A stretch of 64,000 nucleotides of DNA from an uncultured Eubacteriales bacterium. GTDB lineage: Bacteria > Bacillota > Clostridia > Oscillospirales > CAG-272. The DNA lies in assembly GCA_900544985.1 (NCBI GenBank), contig UQXK01000003.1, positions 1 to 64,000 of the forward strand. Direction: 5' to 3'. Position 1 is the first letter of the stretch. Each line of letters opens with the position of its first letter. The notes under the pieces are model-generated. The model was not told where the DNA came from. It saw only the letters and a list, made by a program, of their open reading frames with translations, and did not search any database. The translations under genes and the position numbers were made by a program. This document shows, in pieces, positions 24,596 to 34,026 of this stretch.

Positions 24596-25527
24596 ATCTT
24601 CTTCATCTGAAATACGCCGTTGAGGTGGCGAAAACTTCTTCCATTACAAAGGCTGCGGATAATCTTTATATGGGACAGCCGAATCTTTCGCGCGCGATAC
24701 GCGAGCTTGAAGACTCTCTCGGAATACAGATATTCAAGCGTACGCCGAAGGGAATATATCCCACTCCGAAGGGAGAAGAATTTTTGGGATATGCCAGAAA
24801 GATTCTCGAACAGGTGGACAGCGTGGAAAGGCTGTACCGCGGAGAAAAGGACGACGAACACAAATTTGCCGTTTCCGTGCCGCGAGCAAGCTATATTTCA
24901 AGCGCTTTTAACGGATTTATAAAGAAACTGAACAATGCGCCCCTGTTTGAAATCTCGTATAAAGAAACGAATTCGATGCGAACCATAAACAACGTACTAA
25001 ATGCCGATTACAATCTCGGAATACTTCGTTACCGTTCGTCTTACGACAGATATTTCAAGGAGATGCTCGAAAACAAGGGGCTCGAATCGGAGCTTATTTG
25101 CGAATTCAACTGCGTTCTTCTTATCTCGAAGGATTCGCCTCTGGCTTCTCAGAATACAATACGCGAAGATGATTTGAAATCTTATTCGGAAATAGCGTAT
25201 CCGGATCCGTATGTTCCGACTCTTCCGATGAGCACGGTGCAAAAAGAGGAGCTTTCGGCGGGAGTGGAAAAACATATCTTTGTCTTTGAAAGGGCGACGC
25301 TGATGGAGCTTTTGAGTTCCGTTCCGGAAACGTTTATATGGACGTCCCCCGTTCCTTCCGATATGCTCGAACGCTATGGGCTTGTCGAACGCGTATGCAC
25401 GGGCGCGGAAAGAAAATACCGCGATGTATTGATAAGAAGAAAAGACTATATGTTTACCGATACCGACAAACTTTTTATCGATGAATTGACCAAAGCGAAA
25501 AGAAAATTTTCTGATATGTCAAAATAG
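24592..25527 (+). CDS. LysR-family transcriptional regulator
   Basis: A 311-aa regulator with an N-terminal winged-helix LysR domain (VAKTSSITKAADNLYMGQPNLSRAIRELEDSLG, residues about 11-43) and a C-terminal periplasmic-binding-like effector domain. The GTG start overlaps the rex stop and uses a GGAGG site inside rex. A perfect 34-bp palindrome starts 4 bp after its stop and precedes adhE, so it is the natural candidate to bind there; this is inference. Confidence 0.93.
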   Translation: MNLLHLKYAVEVAKTSSITKAADNLYMGQPNLSRAIRELEDSLGIQIFKRTPKGIYPTPKGEEFLGYARKILEQVDSVERLYRGEKDDEHKFAVSVPRASYISSAFNGFIKKLNNAPLFEISYKETNSMRTINNVLNADYNLGILRYRSSYDRYFKEMLENKGLESELICEFNCVLLISKDSPLASQNTIREDDLKSYSEIAYPDPYVPTLPMSTVQKEELSAGVEKHIFVFERATLMELLSSVPETFIWTSPVPSDMLERYGLVERVCTGAERKYRDVLIRRKDYMFTDTDKLFIDELTKAKRKFSDMSK

Positions 25528-25530
25528 ATA

Positions 25531-25564
25531 TTAGCATATCGATATTTGCATATCGATATGCTAA
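25531..25564. promoter_or_regulatory. Perfect palindrome upstream of adhE
   Basis: TTAGCATATCGATAT (25531-25545), loop TTGC, ATATCGATATGCTAA (25550-25564): 15-bp arms with no mismatch, 74 bp before the adhE ATG. It lacks a T-run, so it is an operator rather than a terminator. The CATATCGATA core recurs at 21434. Confidence 0.75.
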
Positions 25565-25638
25565 TTTTATATTTCAAAAAACGGCGAAAATATTGTAGAA
25601 TAATACCATTATAATGTATTTTAACGGAGGAAATTAAA

Positions 25639-28245
25639 ATGACCGAAAACAAATATCCTGTTGTCGACTGTGTCGAAAAGATGGAGCAGAGACTCTCTGA
25701 CATCAAAGAAGCGCAGAAGAAATATGCTTCGTATACACAGGAGCAGGTGGATGCAATATTCAAAGCGGCGGCTATTGCCGCAAACAAGGCGAGAATCCCC
25801 CTTGCAAAGCTCGCGGTAGAAGAGACGGGAATGGGTATAGTAGAGGACAAAGTTATAAAAAATCACTTTGCTTCCGAATATATTTATAACCAGTACAGAG
25901 ACACAAAGACGTGCGGAGTTATCGAAGAAGATAAAGTCGGCGGATTTATGAAGATAGCAGAGCCTATCGGCGTCGTTGCTGCGGTAATCCCCACAACGAA
26001 CCCCACATCCACCGCAATATTCAAAACGCTTCTCGCTCTCAAAACGAGAAACGGTATAATGATAAGCCCTCATCCGAGAGCGAAAAAATCCACGATAGAG
26101 GCAGCTAAGATCGTTCTCGAAGCTGCTGTTGCGGCAGGCGCTCCCGAAAATATAATCGGCTGGATAGACATACCTTCCCTCGAAATGACAAATGTACTTA
26201 TGAAGGAAGCCGACATAATCCTTGCAACGGGCGGACCGAGCATGGTAAAAGCGGCATATTCGAGCGGCAAACCGGCGCTCGGCGTCGGCGCGGGCAACAC
26301 TCCTGCGATCATAGATGACACCGCAGACATCACTCTTGCGGTAAGCTCCATAATTCATTCCAAAACATTCGATAACGGTATGATATGCGCTTCCGAACAG
26401 TCCGTAATCGCCGTAGACGGTGTATATGCAAAGGTAAAGAAAGAATTTGCAGCGCGCGGATGCTACTTCCTCAATGCGGAAGAGACGGAAAAAGTAAGAA
26501 AGACGATAATCATAAACGGCGCTCTCAATGCGAAGATAGTCGGACAGAAAGCGCACACGATAGCCGCTCTTGCCGGCGTAGAAGTTCCCGAAAATGCAAA
26601 GATCCTTATCGGTGAAGTAGAGAGCACCGAGCTTTCCGAAGAGTTTGCACACGAGAAGCTTTCTCCCGTACTTGCAATGTACCGCGCAAAAGATTTTGAC
26701 GACGCTATCACAAAAGCAGAAAAGCTTGTTGCGGACGGCGGTTACGGTCATACATCTTCAGTTTACCTCAACGCGGTAACGGAGCGTGCAAAACTCGATA
26801 AATTCGCTTCCGCTATGAAGACCTGCCGTATCGTAGTTAATACTCCTTCCTCTCACGGCGGTCTCGGAGATCTTTACAACTTCCGTCTTACCCCTTCTCT
26901 TACGCTCGGATGCGGAAGCTGGGGCGGCAACTCCATTTCCGAAAACGTCAGCGTAAAACACCTGCTCAATATAAAGAGCGTAGCAGAGAGGAGAGAGAAT
27001 ATGCTTTGGTTCAGAGCACCCGAAAAGGTTTATATAAAGAAGGGCTGCCTGCCCGTTGCTCTTGATGAGCTCGGCACGGTAATGCACAAAAAGAAAGCTT
27101 TCATCGTAACAGACAGCTTCCTTTACAACAACGGTTATACAAAGGCTATCGAAAAGAAGCTTGAAGAGATGGGAATAATGTTCACCACATTCTCGAACGT
27201 CGCTCCCGATCCGACGCTTGCATGCGCAAGAGAAGGCGCGAAGCTCATGACTGCTTTTGCTCCCGATGTAGTAATCGCAGTCGGCGGCGGTTCCGCTATG
27301 GACGCAGGAAAGATCATGTGGGTCCTTTACGAACATCCGGAAGCAGACTTCATGGATATGGCGATGCGCTTTGTCGATATAAGAAAGAGAATATACACAT
27401 TCCCGAAGATGGGCGAGAAGGCATATTTCGTAGCTATCCCGACATCTGCCGGAACAGGTTCCGAAGTAACGCCTTTCGCAGTTATTACAGACGAGAAGAC
27501 AGGCGTTAAATATCCTCTTGCAGACTATGAGCTTCTTCCTAAAATGGCGATAGTAGATGCGGATATGATGATGAACGCTCCCAAAGGACTTACCTCCGCT
27601 TCCGGTATAGACGCCGTAACGCACGCTCTCGAAGCATACGCTTCCATGATGGCAACGGACTATACAGACGGTCTTGCTCTCCGTTCTCTCCAAATGATAT
27701 TCGAATATTTGCCGCGCGCATATGACAACGGCGCAAATGATCCCGTTGCACGTGAAAAGATGGCAAATGCCGCTACTATGGCGGGTATGGCTTTCGCGAA
27801 TGCGTTCCTCGGCGTATGCCACTCCATGGCTCACAAGCTCGGCGCATTCCATCATCTGCCCCACGGTGTTGCAAACGCTCTCATGATAGACGAAGTTCTC
27901 CGTTTCAACGCGGCGGAAGTTCCCACAAAGATGGGTACATTCCCGCAGTATGACCATCCTCATACGCTCGCGCGCTATGCGGAAGTAGCAGACTTCCTCG
28001 GCGTAAAGGGCAAAAACGACAATGAAAAACTCGAAGGTCTCATAAAGAAGATAGACGAACTCAAAGAAAGAATAGGCATAAAACCCACCATACGCGACTA
28101 TGTACCGAACGAAGAGGACTTCCTTGCACGTCTCGACGACATGACGGAGCAGGCGTTCGACGATCAGTGCACAGGCGCGAACCCGCGTTATCCGCTCATG
28201 AGCGAAATCAAACAGATGTATCTCAACGCTTATTACGGCAAGTAA
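25639..28245 (+). CDS. adhE: Bifunctional acetaldehyde-CoA/alcohol dehydrogenase
   Basis: An 868-aa fusion that converts acetyl-CoA to acetaldehyde and then ethanol, regenerating two NAD+. The aldehyde dehydrogenase domain covers about residues 1-440, with [21 protein letters not shown], the NAD-binding stretch [20 protein letters not shown] and the catalytic Cys in [11 protein letters not shown] (near 250). The iron ADH domain runs from about 455, with [21 protein letters not shown] and the metal-binding [12 protein letters not shown] and [16 protein letters not shown] segments. Such proteins form spirosome filaments. GGAGG precedes the ATG. It is probably controlled by Rex and/or the LysR protein encoded just upstream. 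Confidence 0.97.
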   Translation: MTENKYPVVDCVEKMEQRLSDIKEAQKKYASYTQEQVDAIFKAAAIAANKARIPLAKLAVEETGMGIVEDKVIKNHFASEYIYNQYRDTKTCGVIEEDKVGGFMKIAEPIGVVAAVIPTTNPTSTAIFKTLLALKTRNGIMISPHPRAKKSTIEAAKIVLEAAVAAGAPENIIGWIDIPSLEMTNVLMKEADIILATGGPSMVKAAYSSGKPALGVGAGNTPAIIDDTADITLAVSSIIHSKTFDNGMICASEQSVIAVDGVYAKVKKEFAARGCYFLNAEETEKVRKTIIINGALNAKIVGQKAHTIAALAGVEVPENAKILIGEVESTELSEEFAHEKLSPVLAMYRAKDFDDAITKAEKLVADGGYGHTSSVYLNAVTERAKLDKFASAMKTCRIVVNTPSSHGGLGDLYNFRLTPSLTLGCGSWGGNSISENVSVKHLLNIKSVAERRENMLWFRAPEKVYIKKGCLPVALDELGTVMHKKKAFIVTDSFLYNNGYTKAIEKKLEEMGIMFTTFSNVAPDPTLACAREGAKLMTAFAPDVVIAVGGGSAMDAGKIMWVLYEHPEADFMDMAMRFVDIRKRIYTFPKMGEKAYFVAIPTSAGTGSEVTPFAVITDEKTGVKYPLADYELLPKMAIVDADMMMNAPKGLTSASGIDAVTHALEAYASMMATDYTDGLALRSLQMIFEYLPRAYDNGANDPVAREKMANAATMAGMAFANAFLGVCHSMAHKLGAFHHLPHGVANALMIDEVLRFNAAEVPTKMGTFPQYDHPHTLARYAEVADFLGVKGKNDNEKLEGLIKKIDELKERIGIKPTIRDYVPNEEDFLARLDDMTEQAFDDQCTGANPRYPLMSEIKQMYLNAYYGK

Positions 28246-28271
28246 TATAAAACAAGGAAAGGGGAATAAAT

Positions 28272-29027
28272 ATGAGTATTCAGGCTGACAAAATCATTGC
28301 TGTACGCACATCGAAAACCATTTACCGCGACAAGGATTCGGTTATAAAGGTCTTTGACGAGGATTATTCCAAATCGGAAGTTTTAAACGAGGCGCTCAAT
28401 CAGGCGCGCGCGGAAGAAACGGGGCTTACTATCCCGAAGATACTCGAAGTTATGAAGGTGGACGGAAAATGGGCTATCCGTTCCGAATATATCGCCGGAA
28501 AAACTTTGCAGCAGTTAATGGATGAACATCCCGAAAAATACGACGAATATCTTAATCTGTTTGTCGATCTTCAAATAGATGTACACACAAAGAAATCTCC
28601 GCTTCTCGTAAAGCTTAAAGATAAGCTCGAAAGAAAGATAAGCTCGACGGATTTTGACGCTACCACAAGATACGAGCTTCACGAAAGACTCGAAGGTATG
28701 CCGAAGCACAAAAAGGTCTGCCACGGCGACTTCAACCCGTCGAATATAATAATCACGGAAGATAACAAGGCTTATATCCTCGACTGGTCTCATGCCACAC
28801 AGGGAAATGCTTCCGCCGATGTTGCAAGAACGTATCTTCTTTTCTGCCTTAACAAAGGCAAAGAGACAGCGGATAAATATCTCGACCTCTTCTGCAAAAA
28901 GACGGATACCGCAAAACAGTACGTTTTGAAATGGCTTCCCATTGTCGCCGCCGCTCAGTCTGCCGACGGCACGGAAAAAGAGCGCGAAGCTCTCTCTTCC
29001 TGGGTAAACGTCGTAGACTTCGAATAA
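28272..29027 (+). CDS. Aminoglycoside phosphotransferase-fold kinase (APH family)
   Basis: A 251-aa small-molecule kinase. The catalytic motif CHGDFNPSNIII (HxDxxxxN, about residues 150-161) and the metal-binding AYILDWSHATQGNASADVART are those of the APH/choline kinase family. The true substrate is unknown; being next to fermentation genes, it is not obviously a resistance enzyme. It starts 26 bp after adhE with AAGGAAAGGGG, so it is likely co-transcribed. Confidence 0.85.
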   Translation: MSIQADKIIAVRTSKTIYRDKDSVIKVFDEDYSKSEVLNEALNQARAEETGLTIPKILEVMKVDGKWAIRSEYIAGKTLQQLMDEHPEKYDEYLNLFVDLQIDVHTKKSPLLVKLKDKLERKISSTDFDATTRYELHERLEGMPKHKKVCHGDFNPSNIIITEDNKAYILDWSHATQGNASADVARTYLLFCLNKGKETADKYLDLFCKKTDTAKQYVLKWLPIVAAAQSADGTEKEREALSSWVNVVDFE

Positions 29028-29294
29028 TAAATCAAACAAATCCCGCTTTGAAAATTACCGCTTTCCGAACTTTAAACAGATACAGTTTTGAGTTCGGAGG
29101 CGGTGACGCTGTATTTAAATTGATGTGATGAATGTTATCGGTTTTGCAGAACGGATTATTCGGAAAATGAAACGTTTTTGCGAGATCTTTGGCTTGCCGG
29201 AATGCGGAATATGTTTTTTGCAGAGCATTTCGGCTACATTTCTTAGTAGTAAAGATAAATTTATGGAATACTTAATAATCAGGAGTGAATTATT

Positions 29295-29540
29295 ATGGTA
29301 AATGTAACGATTTGTATAGGAAGTTCATGTCACTTGAAGGGTTCGAGAAAAGTAGTCGAAAAGCTTCAACAGATCATATCGGAAAAAGGTCTTAAAGATA
29401 AAGTGGAGCTTTCCGGTACTTTCTGCATGGGAAGATGCGAAACAGGCGTCAGCGTTACCGTTGACGGCGAATATTTCTCCGTTTCTCCCGAAAGCGTAGA
29501 CGAATTTTTCGATAACGTTGTTATGGCACGCGTTAAATAA
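29295..29540 (+). CDS. Thioredoxin-like [2Fe-2S] ferredoxin (NuoE/HydC-like)
   Basis: An 81-aa electron carrier. The cluster ligands are CIGSSCHLKGS (two Cys, residues 7 and 12) and FCMGRCETG (two Cys near 44-48), the C-x4-C...C-x3-C pattern of thioredoxin-fold [2Fe-2S] proteins. AGGAG precedes the ATG. It is the first gene of a cluster of hydrogenase-family and signalling genes, and probably passes electrons to the next protein. Confidence 0.9.
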   Translation: MVNVTICIGSSCHLKGSRKVVEKLQQIISEKGLKDKVELSGTFCMGRCETGVSVTVDGEYFSVSPESVDEFFDNVVMARVK

Positions 29541-29587
29541 GCGCTGCCTCGAACGCTTGTGTATTTGAAGCGAAAGGATGAAACTCT

Positions 29588-31267
29588 ATGGCTGATGTTT
29601 TAAGACTTAAAAAATCAAATTGCAAGAACTGCTATAAATGTATAAGACACTGTCCTGTAAAGGCGATAAGATTTTCGGGAAACCAGGCACATATCGTTTC
29701 CGATGACTGTATACTTTGCGGTCAGTGTTTTGTTGTATGTCCTCAGAATGCCAAGGAAATAGTTGACGCAAAAGAGTATGTAAAGGTTCTTCTGGCTGGG
29801 GATAAAAAGGTAATAGCTTCCGTTGCGCCTTCTTTTGCCGCTTATTTTGAAAAATCGGGTATTGATTCTCTTGAAGAAGCGCTCAAAAAGCTCGGATTTT
29901 TTGCCGCCGAGGAAACGGCGATAGGCGCGACGATTGTAAAACGCGAATACGAAAAGCTTATAAAAGAGAAAAAAGAAGAGGTTATAATATCCTCCTGCTG
30001 TCATTCCGTAAATCTTTTGATAGGAAAATATTATCCGGAACTACTTAAATATCTTGCTCCCGTGGCAACACCTATGGAGGCGCATTGCCTTGATATAAAG
30101 AAAAGATACCCGGATGCCGTTACGGTGTTTATAGGACCGTGCGTTGCGAAAAAAGACGAGATCTCTTATGATAAAGCGGTCGACGCAGTGCTTACATTTG
30201 AAGAGCTTTCGGAAATGTTCGAAAAAGAAAATATTAAAGTTGCCGAATCGCGCGAGTCCAACGAAAAGAGCCGCGCAAGGCTGTTTCCGACAGTCGGCGG
30301 TATTCTTAAAACGATGGATCTTTCCGACGATTCGTATACATATCTGACTGTTGACGGAGTGGAGAACTGCAAGGCGGCGCTTTCCGATATTTCGGAAGGA
30401 AAAACGGGAAGATGCTTTGTTGAGATGTCCGCGTGTGCGGGAAGCTGTATCGGCGGTCCCATAATGGAGAAATACGGAAATTCTCCCGTAAGGCATTTTA
30501 AAGCGATAAGCGATTATGCGGGAAAAGAGGACTTTGATGTATCCCAACCCGATTCAAAAGAAGTTTATGTAAACCGCACATATATAGGTCACGGCAGGAT
30601 AATGCCGAGTGAGAGCGAGATACGCGAAGTTCTTGGTAAAACCGGAAAATTTACTCCCGAAGACGAACTCAACTGCGGAACATGCGGCTACAATACGTGT
30701 CGCGAAAAGGCGATAGCCGTTTTGCAGGGCAAGGCTGATGTCAATATGTGCCTGCCGTTCCTTATGGAAAAATCAGAGAGATTTTCCAATAATATACTCA
30801 GCAATACTCCCAACGGAATAATCGTCGTAAACGAGGAACTCGAAGTACAGCAACTTAACAAATCGGCGTTGAAGATGGTAGGTCTTTCTTCCGCTTCCGA
30901 CATTCTCGGCGACCATGTTATGAGAATTATGGATCCCATACCGTTTATCGACGTTCTCGAAAACGGAAAGAGGATCTTCAACAAACGCGAGTATTTTGCG
31001 GAATATGACAAATATTTCGAAATAACGATAGTTCATGATAAAAATTCCCGTATACTCATCGCGATAATGCGAGACATCACGGAGGAAGAAGCGGAAAAAC
31101 GCGAAAAAGAGCAGCTTGCTCACCAGACTGCCGAAATTGCGGATAAGGTCGTAGACAAGCAGATGAGGATCGTCCAGGAAATAGCCTCTCTTCTCGGAGA
31201 GACAGCCGCCGAGACGAAGATAGCTCTTACAAAGTTAAAGGAGTCGATGCCGCATGATGAAGAATAA
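29588..31267 (+). CDS. Sensory [FeFe]-hydrogenase-like protein with PAS domain (HydS-like)
   Basis: A 559-aa protein. Residues 10-55 hold two 4Fe-4S ferredoxin motifs (CKNCYKCIRHCP, CILCGQCFVVCP). About 75-350 is a hydrogenase H-cluster domain with variant motifs ISSCCHSV (L1), GPCVAKKDE (L2) and MSACAGSCIGGP (L3), keeping the cluster Cys residues. An Fe-S motif CGTCGYNTCREKA lies near 363, then a PAS domain (about 400-510) and a C-terminal coiled-coil-like helix. This layout is that of proposed sensory hydrogenases that detect H2 and signal through the PAS region. The downstream phosphatase gene overlaps by 14 bp. Confidence 0.88.
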   Translation: MADVLRLKKSNCKNCYKCIRHCPVKAIRFSGNQAHIVSDDCILCGQCFVVCPQNAKEIVDAKEYVKVLLAGDKKVIASVAPSFAAYFEKSGIDSLEEALKKLGFFAAEETAIGATIVKREYEKLIKEKKEEVIISSCCHSVNLLIGKYYPELLKYLAPVATPMEAHCLDIKKRYPDAVTVFIGPCVAKKDEISYDKAVDAVLTFEELSEMFEKENIKVAESRESNEKSRARLFPTVGGILKTMDLSDDSYTYLTVDGVENCKAALSDISEGKTGRCFVEMSACAGSCIGGPIMEKYGNSPVRHFKAISDYAGKEDFDVSQPDSKEVYVNRTYIGHGRIMPSESEIREVLGKTGKFTPEDELNCGTCGYNTCREKAIAVLQGKADVNMCLPFLMEKSERFSNNILSNTPNGIIVVNEELEVQQLNKSALKMVGLSSASDILGDHVMRIMDPIPFIDVLENGKRIFNKREYFAEYDKYFEITIVHDKNSRILIAIMRDITEEEAEKREKEQLAHQTAEIADKVVDKQMRIVQEIASLLGETAAETKIALTKLKESMPHDEE

Positions 31268-32429
31268 TCTATGTGCCGATATAGGTTATACGAGCATAAA
31301 TCATGTAGGAGAGCAGCTTTGCGGAGACCATGTCGACATTGTGGAACGCGATGAAGAATCCATAATCGTTCTTGCGGACGGTCTTGGCAGCGGCGTTAAG
31401 GCAAGCATACTTTCAACTCTTACCGCGAAAATAATTTCAACTATGCTTGCAGAAGGGCTGAAACTCGAAGACGCCGTGGAAACGATCGCCGCGACCCTTC
31501 CGATATGTTCTGTGAGAAAGGTTGCTTACTCCACTTTTACGGTCGTTCGTATAATCGGAAACCGCAGAGCGGAGATAATACAGTACGACAATCCCGCTCT
31601 TATAATGCTCCGTGACGGAGAAAATGTAGAGCTTCCGACAACAAAGCTTTCGATAGAGGGGAAAACGATATACCGTTCGGAGACAGTGCTCCGTGAAAAC
31701 GATCTCTTTGTATTTTTCAGCGACGGCGTAGAGCACGCCGGTATGGGAAATTCATATAATTTCGGCTGGAAGCGCGAAAACATAATCGAATTTATGAAAA
31801 CGTTTTACGGCGTGGGATTTGCCGCGAAAACGCTTTCGACGATACTTGTCGACGAATGCAACCGTCTTTATGACAATGCTCCTGCGGACGACGCTACGGT
31901 CTGTGTTATAAGGATACGTCCCAGGGTTCAGATGAACCTTCTTATCGGTCCGCCCTCCGATCCGTCGGACTGCAACAGAATGATGTCTCTTTTCTTCGGA
32001 AAAGAGGGAAAACATATAATCTGCGGCGGCACGACTTCGTCTATCGCGTCGGCTTATTTAAAAAAGCCGCTTAAAACAAGCATACTTTATACCGACCCGG
32101 AGATTCCGCCCACGGCGGAGCTTGAAGGCGTTGATCTCGTTACGGAAGGCGTAATAACGATGAGCAGGGTGCTCGAATACGCAAAGGGGTATCTTGACGA
32201 TAACCACTCATACGAAACATGGAGCACAAAGCAGGACGGCGCATCCAAGATAGCAAGACTTCTCTTCGAAGAGGCGACGGATATAAACTTTTTTGTCGGA
32301 CGCGCTATAAATCCCGCTCATCAGAATCCTTCGCTACCGATCAATTTCAATATAAAAATGGGTCTTGTGGATTCTCTGTCGGAGTGCCTTAAAAAAATGG
32401 GCAAGAAGCTTAAAGTTTTATATTTTTAG
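31254..32429 (+). CDS. SpoIIE/PP2C-type serine phosphatase
   Basis: A 391-aa protein. Residues about 1-225 form a PP2C-like (SpoIIE) phosphatase domain with metal-binding LADGLGSGVKAS, FFSDGVEHAG and APADDATVCVIRI. The C-terminal 160 residues are a separate domain without a family I recognise. It overlaps the PAS-containing hydrogenase-like gene, so the two are translationally coupled and probably form a sensor-effector pair: H2 or redox state sensed by the former, dephosphorylation of an unknown target by this protein. No anti-sigma factor or sigma factor partner is encoded nearby. Confidence 0.87.
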   Translation: MMKNNLCADIGYTSINHVGEQLCGDHVDIVERDEESIIVLADGLGSGVKASILSTLTAKIISTMLAEGLKLEDAVETIAATLPICSVRKVAYSTFTVVRIIGNRRAEIIQYDNPALIMLRDGENVELPTTKLSIEGKTIYRSETVLRENDLFVFFSDGVEHAGMGNSYNFGWKRENIIEFMKTFYGVGFAAKTLSTILVDECNRLYDNAPADDATVCVIRIRPRVQMNLLIGPPSDPSDCNRMMSLFFGKEGKHIICGGTTSSIASAYLKKPLKTSILYTDPEIPPTAELEGVDLVTEGVITMSRVLEYAKGYLDDNHSYETWSTKQDGASKIARLLFEEATDINFFVGRAINPAHQNPSLPINFNIKMGLVDSLSECLKKMGKKLKVLYF

Positions 32430-32440
32430 GAGATTTTCCA

Positions 32441-33883
32441 GTGAGAAAATTTGATACAAAGGTACAACACCTTAAATACAAAGTTCTGCGCGAGGTTGCG
32501 CGCCACGCATGGAAGGGCGATCTTATAGACCATATTGTAGATATACCGAAGGAGATAATTCCCGGCAAAACTTCTACTATGCGCTGCTGTATACACAAAG
32601 AGCGCGCAATTCTTTCCGAGCGTGTCAAGCTCGCAATGGGCGGAAACAAGAATAATCCCAATGTTATAGAGGTTATAGATATCGCCTGCGACGATTGCCC
32701 GACGAGCGGATATGACGTAACGGAATTTTGCCGCGGCTGTCTTGCGCACAGATGCGAGGACGTTTGTCCGCGCGATGCTATCGAATTTGATGAGCACCAG
32801 AAGGCGCACATAAACAAATCCAAATGTATAAATTGCGGAAAATGCGCACAGGCCTGCCCTTATTCCGCTATTATAAACAGAAAGAGACCGTGCGAAAATG
32901 CCTGCAAGGTCAAAGCGATAAGCCCTGCGGAGGACGGAAGCGCAAGTATCGACAATAACAAATGCATTTCCTGCGGCGCGTGCGTTTATCAGTGTCCGTT
33001 CGGCGCTATATCCGATAAATCGTTTATGCTCAATGTCATAGACATGATAAAAAAGAGCGACAACAATAAGAAGTACAAGATCTATGCCGTCGTCGCTCCC
33101 AGCATATCCGGTCAGTTCTCCTACGCCGGAGCCACTCTCGGTCAGGTGGTAAACGGAATAAAGAGACTCGGGTTTTACAGCGTTATCGAAGCAGCGCTCG
33201 GCGCTGACATGGTGGCGTACAAGGAAGCGGGAGAACTCGCGGAAAAGGGATTTCTCACAAGCTCCTGCTGTCCCGCTTTCGTATCTTACATACAAAAACA
33301 GTTCCCGTCGCTGAGCGACAACATATCCCACAATCTTTCGCCTATGGCGGAGATCGCAAGCTTCATAAAGAACAACGATCCCGATTGCAAGATCGTGTTT
33401 ATAGGTCCGTGTACCGCGAAAAAGATGGAATTTCAGCTTGACAGCGTCCACTCTTACATAGACAGCGTTATCACATTCGAAGAGCTGCAAGCGCTTTTCG
33501 ACAGCCGCGATTTCGATATAACGACTTTTGATGAGACGCCGCTTGACAATGCGTCTTACTACGGAAGAATATTTGCACGTTGCGGCGGTCTTTCCGACGC
33601 CGTTGCGGAGGCTTTAAAGGAACGCGGAGTAGACGATTTTGTTCTCAACGGAATTGCGTGCGACGGAATAGAAGCGTGCAGAATGGAACTTTTGAAAGCG
33701 TCAAAAGGCAAATCCTCATATAACTTTATAGAGGGAATGGCGTGCGTCGGCGGATGTATCGGCGGCGCGGGATGCCTTACCCACGGAGAAAAGAACAAAT
33801 CGGAAGTAGACAAATACGGCAAAGAGGCTGCGGAAAAAACGATAAGCGATGCTATCGGTTTTGTAAGCGCTCTTAAAAAATGA
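32441..33883 (+). CDS. [FeFe]-hydrogenase, group B-like
   Basis: A 480-aa iron hydrogenase. The N-terminal half carries several Cys-rich 4Fe-4S motifs (CRGCLAHRCEDVCP, CINCGKCAQACP, CISCGACVYQCP). The H-cluster domain follows with TSSCCPAFVSY (L1), GPCTAKKMEF (L2) and MACVGGCIGGAG (L3), retaining the cluster ligands. The domain order resembles the group B/HydA2 hydrogenases of anaerobic Firmicutes, which probably use ferredoxin. The GTG start at 32441 has AGGAG 9 nt upstream. It is the last gene of the cluster, ending before a terminator. Confidence 0.9.
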   Translation: MRKFDTKVQHLKYKVLREVARHAWKGDLIDHIVDIPKEIIPGKTSTMRCCIHKERAILSERVKLAMGGNKNNPNVIEVIDIACDDCPTSGYDVTEFCRGCLAHRCEDVCPRDAIEFDEHQKAHINKSKCINCGKCAQACPYSAIINRKRPCENACKVKAISPAEDGSASIDNNKCISCGACVYQCPFGAISDKSFMLNVIDMIKKSDNNKKYKIYAVVAPSISGQFSYAGATLGQVVNGIKRLGFYSVIEAALGADMVAYKEAGELAEKGFLTSSCCPAFVSYIQKQFPSLSDNISHNLSPMAEIASFIKNNDPDCKIVFIGPCTAKKMEFQLDSVHSYIDSVITFEELQALFDSRDFDITTFDETPLDNASYYGRIFARCGGLSDAVAEALKERGVDDFVLNGIACDGIEACRMELLKASKGKSSYNFIEGMACVGGCIGGAGCLTHGEKNKSEVDKYGKEAAEKTISDAIGFVSALKK

Positions 33884-33919
33884 TATTATTTGCTTTAAAT
33901 GCGGATAATAACGAAGATG

Positions 33920-33956
33920 ACGGCGCATGAATTCTCATGCGCCGTTCGATATTTTT
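33920..33956 (+). terminator. Terminator after the hydrogenase cluster
   Basis: ACGGCGCATGA-ATTC-TCATGCGCCGT followed by TCGATATTTTT. Confidence 0.8.
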
Positions 33957-34026
33957 AAAAAGCGGCGCTTGACAAAATCGTACGCCGGAGATATTATATA
34001 TGAAAATAATCATGCGGGAGAAATAA

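Noticed and set aside
28272..29027. Antibiotic resistance (aminoglycoside) gene
   Set aside because: Only the kinase fold is supported; the context is fermentation genes and the substrate cannot be inferred.
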